From Pedobacter sp. R20-19 (lineage in GTDB: Bacteria; Bacteroidota; Bacteroidia; Sphingobacteriales; Sphingobacteriaceae): a DNA stretch of 64,000 bases. The stretch's first letter is position 1. Each line of letters starts with the position of its first letter. The translations under genes and the position numbers were made by a program. The notes below the pieces were generated by a model. The model had not been told where the DNA came from, made no database searches, and saw nothing but the letters and a program-made list of their open reading frames with translations. This document shows positions 25,986 through 35,100 of this stretch, piece by piece. The DNA is taken from contig NZ_JCKI01000003.1 of assembly GCF_000708265.2 (NCBI RefSeq), positions 248,001 to 312,000 on the forward strand. The letters are read 5' to 3'.

Positions 25986-27024
25986 TTTTTTGCGGGATTT
26001 TTAGGGTGGTAATATATAAATTATTTGCCTCAATTTCTGTTTGTAGCAGGTGCGGATTGGCAAATAAAAGATAAAGTCTACGCTTGATGGCACTTAAACC
26101 AAAGCCTGTTCCGCTCGCAGCCTTCATTTCCGGATCGAATGGGTTTTGAACCCTTAACGATAAAACATGATTCGCTAAAGTAACATCAACCTTTATTGTA
26201 ATTCCTGCAGATGTATTGTATAATCCAAATTTAATGGCATTTTCTACAATGGGCTGCAATAATGTTCCGGGCAGGCTTAAGTTTAATGTATCCTCGGCAA
26301 CATTAACTTCAATATTTAACCTATGGCTGAACCTCACTTTTTCTATATCTAAATACAGTTGAATGTATTCCATCTCCTCCTCTACCGTCACCCACAATTC
26401 ATCATCACGTTTAAGCGTACCCCTTAAAAATGAAGCCAGTTTAGTAATCATCACACCTGCTTCTTTTGGATTAATCATCGTTAAAGCGAAAACAGAATTT
26501 AAACTATTAAAAAGAAAATGTGGCTGCAATTGATGCCTCAACTTATTTAGTTCAGCTTCTTTTGCCAAACTTTTAGCCGCTGTAAGGCGTTCGTGTGTTT
26601 CAGTCTGTTCCTCCAGTCTATACCAGAGAATGTTTGCCAATGCGCACCAACCGAGACACATAAAAGATATGAGGCCACGAAATGCAAAAGAAAAGTTATA
26701 AAATTCTTTGTATTCCTTAAAATCAGCGAACAGATAGAACGTAATATACTTTGCCGTGAAAAGAACCACAAAGGTTAGTGCCAAACTTACAATGAGCACA
26801 TAAAGAATACGTTCATTTTTTGGCTGATAATAACCCAGCATATTGCTGATCACGATACAGGCCGCTGCCAAAAGGACGTTACTTACCGTACTATCAGTAA
26901 AGGCTATTATCCACGAAAAGTTAATTACATAATGCAAACCTGTGGCGCACAATATAATCCATGCTATAGCAAAGCTGAAAGAGATCTTTTGTATCTGCGG
27001 AATAGATAAAGGTCTGGTTGTCAA
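25963..27024 (-). CDS. Sensor histidine kinase, LytS/YehU (His_kinase) family
   Basis: The 353-residue protein has four membrane segments in the N-terminal ~150 residues (e.g. FAIAWIILCATGLHYVINF and VLIVSLALTFVVLFTAKY) and no periplasmic loop of real size, so sensing is probably inside or close to the membrane. The kinase part has the family phospho-acceptor LRHQLQPHFLFNSLNSVFAL near residue 165 and an ATPase region with LQPIVENAIKFGL (N box) near 260 and GTGFGLSAIKRRL (G box) near 310. It overlaps the regulator gene by 23 bases. The signal is unknown. Confidence 0.94.
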   Translation of the reverse strand: MTTRPLSIPQIQKISFSFAIAWIILCATGLHYVINFSWIIAFTDSTVSNVLLAAACIVISNMLGYYQPKNERILYVLIVSLALTFVVLFTAKYITFYLFADFKEYKEFYNFSFAFRGLISFMCLGWCALANILWYRLEEQTETHERLTAAKSLAKEAELNKLRHQLQPHFLFNSLNSVFALTMINPKEAGVMITKLASFLRGTLKRDDELWVTVEEEMEYIQLYLDIEKVRFSHRLNIEVNVAEDTLNLSLPGTLLQPIVENAIKFGLYNTSAGITIKVDVTLANHVLSLRVQNPFDPEMKAASGTGFGLSAIKRRLYLLFANPHLLQTEIEANNLYITTLKIPQKNDQNDTH

Positions 27025-27149
27025 AACGGTTTAGTTTAGTTAAAGGTATGATTAGGTTAACGCAATCAGCTGGTTAAGAAAAATCTTTGCCGAAAGTGAT
27101 GTAGGTATTTATTGATGATAAATTGGTAATTCTTTATCATCAATGTCCA

Positions 27150-27920
27150 TTAAAAACTTTTGATTTCTATCCCGCCAAACATCGCGGTTCCGTCTAAAAT
27201 CAAGGTTTTTTGAATATCGCCTGTAGGCGTTAAATGCGATCTTTTATCCTCTACACTTCCAAAAATTGCAGTCACATTCGATTTAATCGCCCAGTTCTGC
27301 GGAACAATTAATTTGATACCACCAAAAATTGCAGTAACATCCAAACTAGCTGTTTCGGCAAAATCTGCTTGCGTCATAATGATATCTGCTCCACCAAACA
27401 CAGCCGAAATATCTCCACCTTTAAAGTTTTTAGAATAAACGGTTTGTGTATTACCGCCAAAAACGGCTACAACATCAATAATATCATGATCAGAAGCATG
27501 CTGATCGGCCGTTTTAAATGTTTCTTCATCCGCACCAACTGTATTGAATTGATTTTTGAACTTGGCTTTCATTTTTCGCTTAACCCTAATGCGTTCATTG
27601 GGCCTTAAGATTAAAAATCCACCAATAATTACTAAACCAAAGCCCAGTGCATATTTGGAAAGGTCAAAATCAAACCCCATTCTATCTATAGTATTATAAC
27701 TCCCAATCAGTACTAAAACCAGCCAGCCTATACCTTTAAAATTCCGACGAAAGCCTATATATATTCCCAATACGATAAGCAAACTCCAAATGCTGAATAC
27801 CCATCCCGGAATATCCAGACCAAGGTTATTTAAAAGAAATATGATCCCGATAGCTGCAATGACGAGGCCACCCACAACCCTGCCCGAAGTATTTTGATTA
27901 TGATGATTGATGTTTTCCAT
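27150..27920 (-). CDS. LiaF-like transmembrane protein
   Basis: A 256-residue protein. Its N-terminal ~110 residues carry four hydrophobic segments (VVGGLVIAAIGIIFLL, WVFSIWSLLIVLGIYIGF, IGWLVLVLIGSY, LGFGLVIIGGFLIL), as in DUF5668 proteins. The C-terminal half is a beta-rich repeat domain with a repeated pattern of AVFGG (VVAVFGGNTQ, ISAVFGGADIIM, VTAIFGGIKLIV, VTAIFGSVED, GTAMFGGIEIKSF), which is the LiaF cell-wall-stress-response C-terminal domain. In Firmicutes LiaF restrains the LiaSR two-component system. Here the gene stands just upstream of a LytS/LytR pair, 126 bases away on the same strand, which suggests but does not prove a similar modulating role. Confidence 0.85.
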   Translation of the reverse strand: MENINHHNQNTSGRVVGGLVIAAIGIIFLLNNLGLDIPGWVFSIWSLLIVLGIYIGFRRNFKGIGWLVLVLIGSYNTIDRMGFDFDLSKYALGFGLVIIGGFLILRPNERIRVKRKMKAKFKNQFNTVGADEETFKTADQHASDHDIIDVVAVFGGNTQTVYSKNFKGGDISAVFGGADIIMTQADFAETASLDVTAIFGGIKLIVPQNWAIKSNVTAIFGSVEDKRSHLTPTGDIQKTLILDGTAMFGGIEIKSF

Positions 27921-28049
27921 TTCGATTACTATTTAAGAACAAAGATGTTTATAAATCATGTTCTTCTATATACTTGCCATATAAAAACTGGGCAAACAGC
28001 GGTGAACAGCCTTATTTTATCGGTAAAAAATATTTCTTAATTTGAGCCC

Positions 28050-28922
28050 ATGAAATATTTATTGATCTTGCTTTGCCTGACTGCCGCGATTGGATTAAAA
28101 GCGCAAGACCTTAACCTGCCATATAAAATATACGACGTCAGGAAACAAAAGGAAATCTCAGCTGATGAGATCATTGCTGACATGAAAAATGTGAATGTAT
28201 TATTTTTCGGCGAAGAACATAATGATTCTGTTGGTCATGATCTGGAAGCAAAAATATTGGAAAAGCTCAATAAAACCTATCCTCAACAAGTAGCACTTAG
28301 CATGGAGATGTTTCATACCGATGTTCAGCCTGTTATGAATGAATACCTGGCCAATGTAATCTCCGAAAAAAATTTTATTAAAGAAGCACGGGCCTGGGAT
28401 AATTATCAGGATTACAGGCCGCTTATAGAATATGCCAAGTTCAATAAATTACAAGTTGTTGCCGCAAATGCTGCAGCCCGATATAGCAATGCAGTTACCA
28501 AAGGTGGTTTAATTGTGCTTAAAGATTTCCCAAAAACATCTTTAAACTTTTTACCACCGCTACCTGTAGATACTGCATCAGGAAGATACTATCAAAAATT
28601 TACGGCATTGTTAGGTGGCCACAATATGGGCACGATGAAAGTTTATCAAACACAGAATTTTTGGGATGCGACTATGGCCTGGTCTATTTCCAGATTTATC
28701 AATGCAAATAAAGGCATAAAAGTTTTTCACATAAACGGACGTTTCCACAGTGATGAAAAACTGGGCACCCTGGCTAAATTACATCAATACTCACCAAAAA
28801 TTAAAATTCTGAATATATCAGCTTTTTCAGACCAAGACTTTGAAAAAGCAGATTGGAGTAGGTTTTCAAATCTAGGCGATTACATTATCATCACCAATCC
28901 AATAGTTAAAAGAAGCTATTAA
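28050..28922 (+). CDS. ChaN-family haem/iron-binding protein, secreted
   Basis: The 290-residue product has a signal peptide (MKYLLILLCLTAAIGLKAQD). The body matches the ChaN/EreA-like fold: FFGEEHNDSVGHDLEAKIL near residue 52, SMEMFHTDVQPVMNEYL near 95 and the ending FHINGRFHSDEKLGTLAKL. In known members this domain binds haem or iron in the envelope; the ChaN histidines that hold haem are not all identifiable here. It is a stand-alone gene, divergent from the LiaF-like gene, and ends in a good hairpin terminator that also serves mscL. Function is inferred from the family alone. Confidence 0.82.
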   Translation: MKYLLILLCLTAAIGLKAQDLNLPYKIYDVRKQKEISADEIIADMKNVNVLFFGEEHNDSVGHDLEAKILEKLNKTYPQQVALSMEMFHTDVQPVMNEYLANVISEKNFIKEARAWDNYQDYRPLIEYAKFNKLQVVAANAAARYSNAVTKGGLIVLKDFPKTSLNFLPPLPVDTASGRYYQKFTALLGGHNMGTMKVYQTQNFWDATMAWSISRFINANKGIKVFHINGRFHSDEKLGTLAKLHQYSPKIKILNISAFSDQDFEKADWSRFSNLGDYIIITNPIVKRSY

Positions 28923-28925
28923 AAT

Positions 28926-28960
28926 AAAAATCTGCAAGGTTTAATACTTGCAGATTTTTT
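28926..28960. terminator. Two-way terminator between the ChaN-like gene and mscL
   Basis: AAAAATCTGCAAG, loop of 8, CTTGCAGATTTTT: a 13-bp perfect stem with A and T tails on both sides, in the 39-base gap between two convergent stop codons. Confidence 0.9.
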
Positions 28961-28961
28961 A

Positions 28962-29396
28962 TTAAGCTTTTGCCTTAAGCAAATCTCTGATTTCGGTTAA
29001 CAGAATTTCTTCTTTTGGTGGCGCTACAGGCGCAGCCGCAACGGCCTCTTCCTTACGCTTCATTTTATTGATGGCCTTAATCATCATAAAGATTACCAAA
29101 GCTAATAAGATGAAATTAATAGCTACTGTAATAAAGTTTCCATAAGCAAAAATAGCTGCTCCTTCTATTTTTTTTGCATCGGCTAATGCTGTACCTTCTG
29201 GTACGGCACCTCTTAATACCAGGTATAAATTGCTAAAATCAGGTTTCCCTATTAATGCAGCAACAAGTGGCATCACTAAATCGTTTACAACACTGTCTAT
29301 AATCTTTCCAAAAGCGCCGCCAATAATTACACCAACTGCCAAATCCATTACATTACCCTTGATTGCAAATTCTTTAAATTCTTTTACAAAGCCCAT
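28962..29396 (-). CDS. mscL: Large-conductance mechanosensitive channel
   Basis: Opens when the membrane is stretched, to release solutes after a fall in osmolarity. The 144-residue product has the MscL first helix [23 protein letters not shown], the periplasmic loop and the second helix [22 protein letters not shown], with a charged cytoplasmic helix at the end ([14 protein letters not shown]). It has a good promoter of its own. Confidence 0.97.
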   Translation of the reverse strand: MGFVKEFKEFAIKGNVMDLAVGVIIGGAFGKIIDSVVNDLVMPLVAALIGKPDFSNLYLVLRGAVPEGTALADAKKIEGAAIFAYGNFITVAINFILLALVIFMMIKAINKMKRKEEAVAAAPVAPPKEEILLTEIRDLLKAKA

Positions 29397-29423
29397 TTTT
29401 AGTCGTTTTAGTTTATTTATCTA

Positions 29424-29454
29424 CTAAAGTAGCAAACATTAAAGTCAATACAAA
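29424..29454 (-). promoter_or_regulatory. Promoter of mscL
   Basis: Read leftward: TTTG (29451-29454), exactly 19 bases, then TACTTTAG (29424-29431), seven of eight matches to TAnnTTTG counting only fixed positions loosely (one mismatch at the second T of TTTG). It lies 28 bases before the mscL ATG. Confidence 0.65.
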
Positions 29455-29525
29455 CGTTTAGCGAATAATTTAATGAGCAAGCAAAGTCATTTGGTGTTAT
29501 TCCAAAAAATTTGAAATGATTTGTT

Positions 29526-29533
29526 TATTTTTG
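29526..29533 (+). promoter_or_regulatory. Putative -7 element of rpoN
   Basis: TATTTTTG fits TAnnTTTG and lies 20 bases before the ATG at 29554. A TTTG -33 element at the correct distance is missing, so this is tentative. It overlaps the extra upstream codons that would exist if translation began at 29521, which supports the ATG at 29554. Confidence 0.4.
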
Positions 29534-29553
29534 ACGCCATTCTACTATATAAT

Positions 29554-31026
29554 ATGCTAAAGCAACACTTACAACAAAAATTATTACAAAAGTTATCACC
29601 ACAACAAATTCAATTCATTAAATTGTTGCAGGTGCCAACCGTTGCTTTAGACACTCGAATTAAGGAAGAACTTGAAGAAAACCCTGCTTTGGAAGACCCT
29701 AGTTTAATGACTCAGGAAGAACCAAAAGGAGAATATGACGATCTTAACGACGGGCCAGAAGAATTTGATGGGCCTGCTGAAGATAATAGCATGGATGAGT
29801 TTAATGTAGATGACTATCTACAGGATGACAATACCAATGATTATAGCACCAATTATAATAATGGCGATGATGACGAGGAGAAAAAGGAAACGCCAATCGC
29901 TATTGAAAGCACTTTCTTCGAAAGTCTTCAGGAACAATTAGACCTTGTTCCTCTTTCAGATCAAGATTTCATTATAGGCAAGCAAATCATTGGAAGTTTA
30001 GATGATGATGGTTATTTACGCCGTCCGTTAGGTTCCATGATTGATGACCTGGCATTTTCACAAAATGTAATGGTTGAAGAGGAAGATGTTTTGGAAATGC
30101 TTAAGCTGATTCAAAGCTTTGATCCTCCAGGTATTGGTGCTAGAGATTTAAAAGAATGCTTACTCATCCAGCTAAAAAGAAAAGATCCATCCAATCCAAT
30201 TATCGTTAAGGCAATGAATGTGGTTGAGAATTATCTTGATGAATTTACGCGGAAGCATTATGACAAACTGGAGAAAAGCCTCGGCCTGTATAGTGAAGAA
30301 TTAAAAGAAGTGGTGAATGAAATTCTTCGCTTAAACCCAAAACCTGGAGATGCCAATCAGGTAACAACCAAGCAAATGCAAATTATTCCTGATTTTCACA
30401 TCAGCAATAATGATGGCATCCTCATTTTAACCCTTAACTCTAAAAACGCACCAGAACTTAAAGTAAGTCGCTCTTACCAGGAAATGTTTGAGCATTATGA
30501 TAAAGCATCTTCAAAAGATAAAAAGCTTAAAGAAGCAGTTCAGTTTGTAAAGCAAAAACTAGATTCTGCAAAATGGTTTATTGATGCAATTAAACAAAGA
30601 CAACAAACTTTGCTTAAAACCATGAATGCGATTATGCATTATCAGTATGAATATTTTTTAACCGCTGATGAACGCAAAATGCGCCCAATGATTTTAAAGG
30701 ATATTGCCGATAAAATTGATATGGATATCTCCACAGTATCCAGAGTGGCGAACTCTAAATATGTTCAAACAGAATTTGGCACATTTTTATTAAAGTCATT
30801 TTTTTCTGAAGCCATCCAGACTGAAAATGGTGAAGAAGTTTCCAATAAAGAAGTTAAGAAAATTCTGGAAGATTGTATTGGAAATGAAGATAAGCGCAAA
30901 CCATTAGCCGATGAGAAGCTGACAGAAATTTTAAAAGAACGTGGTTATAATATTGCCAGAAGAACGGTTGCCAAGTATCGTGAGCAAATGAATATTCCTG
31001 TTGCCAGATTAAGAAAAGAATTATAG
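29554..31026 (+). CDS. rpoN: RNA polymerase sigma-54 factor
   Basis: The 490-residue product (ATG 29554) has all parts of sigma-54. Region I at the N-terminus is the Gln-rich LKQHLQQKLLQKLSPQQIQFIKLLQ, which interacts with activator ATPases. An acidic linker follows (residues ~50-115, rich in D, E and N). The core-binding domain spans ~120-300, the helix-turn-helix is DISTVSRVANSKYVQTEFG near 392, and the RpoN box ARRTVAKYREQM lies near 468. Core RNA polymerase with this factor transcribes only with an enhancer-binding protein; none is found in this window. The region I start MLKQHL supports the chosen ATG. Confidence 0.96.
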   Translation: MLKQHLQQKLLQKLSPQQIQFIKLLQVPTVALDTRIKEELEENPALEDPSLMTQEEPKGEYDDLNDGPEEFDGPAEDNSMDEFNVDDYLQDDNTNDYSTNYNNGDDDEEKKETPIAIESTFFESLQEQLDLVPLSDQDFIIGKQIIGSLDDDGYLRRPLGSMIDDLAFSQNVMVEEEDVLEMLKLIQSFDPPGIGARDLKECLLIQLKRKDPSNPIIVKAMNVVENYLDEFTRKHYDKLEKSLGLYSEELKEVVNEILRLNPKPGDANQVTTKQMQIIPDFHISNNDGILILTLNSKNAPELKVSRSYQEMFEHYDKASSKDKKLKEAVQFVKQKLDSAKWFIDAIKQRQQTLLKTMNAIMHYQYEYFLTADERKMRPMILKDIADKIDMDISTVSRVANSKYVQTEFGTFLLKSFFSEAIQTENGEEVSNKEVKKILEDCIGNEDKRKPLADEKLTEILKERGYNIARRTVAKYREQMNIPVARLRKEL

Positions 31027-31120
31027 TTGGTTGGTTTTTCGTCTTTTAGTTGGTTGGCTTTTTAGCCCTTGTTGAATAATTACCAAACAACTAACCACCC
31101 GTTTACCAAACAACCAACTA
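31024..31120. terminator. Inverted repeat between convergent rpoN and the PorP/SprF gene
   Basis: TAGTTGGTTG at 31024 is exactly complementary to CAACCAACTA at 31111-31120. More copies of the TTGGTTGG motif lie between (31049, 31083, 31105), so several foldings are possible. The array fills the 97-base gap between two stop codons. Confidence 0.4.
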
Positions 31121-31123
31121 CTA

Positions 31124-32134
31124 TTACCACATTCTAATATAAGATGGCACTTTATAAATATTATTGAGTAATAAGCCCAATACAATTTCATGACTCCCAT
31201 TACTCACTTGATTAAGCTCAGATGTTGTAAAATCATAGGAATAAGTGAGGTTAACCAATTTACTAATATTAAATCCGGCCATTGCAGAAAAAGAATCATC
31301 TTTTCTATAACTCCCTCCAAGCCAGAGTTTATCTTTAAAAGCAAATTTCACATTCAGATCTACTGATGTTGGTGAGGGTTGAACATATTTAACCATCACA
31401 GATGGAATTACCGCAATTTCTTCATCTACAAAAAACTTATAACCCGCGGTAGCAAAAAAGTGCGGCACTTCTTTACCTTGATTGTATTGGTTATCTCCGG
31501 AAAAGCTTAGTTTTTGTGGCAAAATCTGCTGTGCAGAAATACCGGCAAAAAGCCTTGCTCCATAAAGCCACAAACCCATACTCAAATCAGGTTTAACCTG
31601 ATTAACCAACGCCCTGGATAATGCCGGATCATATGGCGTATCAAAAGTTAGGGCATTAATATCTAATGAGATACTGGATATACCAGCCGCAACACCCGCA
31701 GAAAGATTTAAATGACTATTCAGCTGTAAGTGATAGGCATAAGTTAGATTGGCATCAAGCCGCTTTAACGGACCAGTTTTATCTAAAACTGCAGTTACCC
31801 CCATTCCATGATGTGATGGAGATGACATATAATTCTGTGTATAATTTCGGTCCATAGGGTTTCCAGTTTGTTCTGGAAATGAGGTTAAGGCATTGCTCCA
31901 TAACTGTTGATCGCCTAAGGCCCAGTTAGCCGAAACAAATGTTGTTTGAGGCGCATCAGCAACTCCAGCCCATTGTTTACGGTAACCCGCTTTAAAATCG
32001 ATATAATTCTCAATACCAGATAGTGCAGGATTTAATAAATATTGATTAAAAATATACTGCGTATACTGTGGCTTTTGCTGAGAAAAAGCACTCACCGAAA
32101 CCAAGAATGAGAGTAAAAGTAAATATTTTTTCAA
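31124..32134 (-). CDS. Type IX secretion system PorP/SprF family membrane protein
   Basis: A 336-residue protein with a signal peptide (MKKYLLLLSFLVSVSAFSQQ) followed by the PorP/SprF signature YTQYIFNQYLLNPALSGI near residue 24 and later KQWAGVADAPQTTFVSANW. The remainder alternates strands and is an outer-membrane barrel. Members help attach or localise large type-B CTD proteins that leave through the type IX secretion system. It lies 5 bases after the gene for exactly such a protein on the same strand, the standard partner arrangement. Confidence 0.93.
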   Translation of the reverse strand: MKKYLLLLSFLVSVSAFSQQKPQYTQYIFNQYLLNPALSGIENYIDFKAGYRKQWAGVADAPQTTFVSANWALGDQQLWSNALTSFPEQTGNPMDRNYTQNYMSSPSHHGMGVTAVLDKTGPLKRLDANLTYAYHLQLNSHLNLSAGVAAGISSISLDINALTFDTPYDPALSRALVNQVKPDLSMGLWLYGARLFAGISAQQILPQKLSFSGDNQYNQGKEVPHFFATAGYKFFVDEEIAVIPSVMVKYVQPSPTSVDLNVKFAFKDKLWLGGSYRKDDSFSAMAGFNISKLVNLTYSYDFTTSELNQVSNGSHEIVLGLLLNNIYKVPSYIRMW

Positions 32135-32139
32135 TTGAT

Positions 32140-35100
32140 TTATCTGATTATGGTGAGCGGTCCGGTTACTGATTTCCTCCCATTTCTAGGGTTAATAATA
32201 TAGTAATAAACGCCAACAGGGAGCGGTTCATTTTGAAAGGTACCATCAAAGGGAATTCGATATCCATTACTAAAAAACACCCTGCTTCCATTTCGGTTAA
32301 AAACTTCTACAGTTGCCTTAGGATAACTTTCCAGATAGTTGATGTTCCAAACATCATTAACATTATCTCCATTAGGCGTAAACGTATTTGGAGGCGATAA
32401 TACCTGTAATACTTTAACCAATATTTTGGTTGTATTCTGACAACCACTAGGGTTTGCCTTTACCGTTAGCGTATATTCTGTATCCTCTTCCGGACTGGCA
32501 ACAGGATTTAAAACTTTGTTATTGCTTAAGGCCCGGGCAGGAGTCCATTCATAAGTGAGGTTTTCTCCATCAGCAACAGCCGGAAGCTGTACCTCTCCTC
32601 CTGATAAAATAAATACGGTTGAGCCCGCATCAGCCCTTGGCGACGTATAAACCATAATGCTTTTTGTAATTGATTCAGTACAACCATTATCTGCCGTAAA
32701 AGTATAAGTAATATTGTGTGAACCTATACCAGCGAGTTTTGGATTAAAAGTACCATTTGCACTTAAGCCTCTTCCATCACTTGAATAAACTCCACCATTT
32801 CCGGCAATGCCCGAAACCTCATGAAACTGGTTGAAGGCTATATTCCCATCGTTCTCACAAACCGCAGGAAACTCATCAACAGTTATTATGGGAACTGCTT
32901 TTAGTGTAATCGTCTTACTTAAGATATCAAAACAGCGTCCTCCTGAAAAAGCAACAACTTTTATTTGATAATCCTGAGTTGCCGGGCTGCCGAAAGCCGT
33001 ATAATTTAAGTCAATTTGTTGACCCTGAACCGGGATGTCAAAGGTTTGAAAACTGGAAGGTTCTCCTACTGCATCTTTATAAACTTCAATTTTGGTAATT
33101 CTTCCAAAATCAACTGTTGATTTATTTTTAATGGTTACGGTATTATTACTACAAAGCAAACCACTGGAAAGAACTTCAAAATCTGCTCTTGGCACAGTAC
33201 CGTTGACCACAAATCTCTGTGTTTTTACATTCACGCATCCGTTAGCATTGGTAATGGTTAAAGTAACCTGATACTCTCCTTGTACGGTATAAGTGTGTAC
33301 TCCATTTTGATCTGTTGAAGTGTTTGTACTTAAATTCGCTGCAGATAAATATCGGTCACCAAAATTCCAGGAGTAAGTTAACCCATTTGAACTGCCCGAT
33401 TCGTTAACAGCTGTGCTGGTAAAGGTAGCCACAGCATCAGTTAAACAAATATCTGGCATCGTAAAATCTGCTTGTGGTAAGTCGGTTACTTTAATCACTG
33501 CTGTTTTCTCCGCGCTAATGCAGCCTCTGTTTGAGGTGGTGGTTAATTTTATTGTATACAGTCCAGCTGAGGTATACTGGTGCGTAGGATACTGATCATT
33601 TGAAGGTGCAGTGCCATCACCAAAATCCCAATTCCAATTTGTAATGGTATTTGTAGATGTGGTATTATTAATAGTCGACTGATCCTGAACTGTAAAGTTG
33701 GTATTAATACAGGTCTCAATAGGTGCTGTAAAGTTGGCTTCTGGTAATGGATAAATATCTATTACTTTTTCAACAGGATCAGAATAGCAACCAGTACCCG
33801 ATTTTACAATCAATGTAACGTTGTATCTACCAGCTTGTACAAAGCGATGCTGAGGATTTTTTTCTCTGGAAATACTTCCGTCTTTAAAATCCCACTGCCA
33901 TTCTGTGATGGAGAAGTCAGCGGTTCTGGCATCGCTTTGATCAGAGAAAGTCACTTCTGAATTTGCACAAGAACTTACTGGAGCAGTAAAATTTGCTACA
34001 GGTAAATCATAAATATTAAACACATAGTTGGTAATTAAATCGCCACTGGTACAGTTATTGGCATTTGCCGGAACATGCGCTAAAACCTGTAAATGATATT
34101 CATTAACTTCTGTATATACTTTGTTAACCGGATAGCTGTAAACATATGTAGTTTGGCCATTTATGGTTCTCACTTCTGGCACTGGTTGATTGATTACTTC
34201 CGGCGTTCCGCCTTCCAGTGTCCAGGTTATTTTATCGGGTTGATATGGTAAATTCACTTTAAAATCTACATTCTGTCCTACACATCCATTCGGACTTTCG
34301 TCTCTTCTAACATTATTTACGACTGTTAAATAATTATTAGAGGATAAGTTTGTTCCGGCAGAATAGGCATATGATTCAGTTGTACCATAACCATAAGCAA
34401 TTGCATTAAAACCTTCACTGGCAGATAAGGTTGCGCTTTCGCTCACCAATGAAATCTGCGCATAAGAATAAGCAGCATTGCCTGGTAACACATTCCACGT
34501 AACAGATGGTGCAACACCATTTATTTTAAATGATGATGTTTTATTCGTTTTAATTAGAACGTTTAAAAAACGTGTGGGTATTTCTTGCTTAGGGGATGAA
34601 AATATGGTGATGTTATTTACATTAAATTCAACAGAATTAAGTAAAACCATATCTGCATCTCCTAACGGGGCACGTCCTCCTGATTGATTTGCACAACCTG
34701 CAGAGTACATGTATTGACTCAATAATATATTTTTATCAGCAGAAACAAATGTTCCGTTAATTGAACGTGGAGATGTATAAAAATCACCAGCTTTAGCCAG
34801 GGTACTAATTAATTCTCCATCCTGATAAATACGAGTATTATCTTCTACTGCAACTGCCCTATAAAAATATGCCTGATCTTTAAAAGGCACGATACCGTAA
34901 GTTTTACCTAAACTTGAAGTAGGATAAACCTGTTGATATAATGGATCGGAACTATTTCCACCAATACAATCGGCAATTAATATATTTGATGAGCCAGAAA
35001 AGGCGGCAAACCTCTTACATGAAGAACTTTGTGGATCAACATAAACGGAAACACCTGTTAAATCACTTAAGCCAGCAGTATATTCATAAACATCCCCTGC

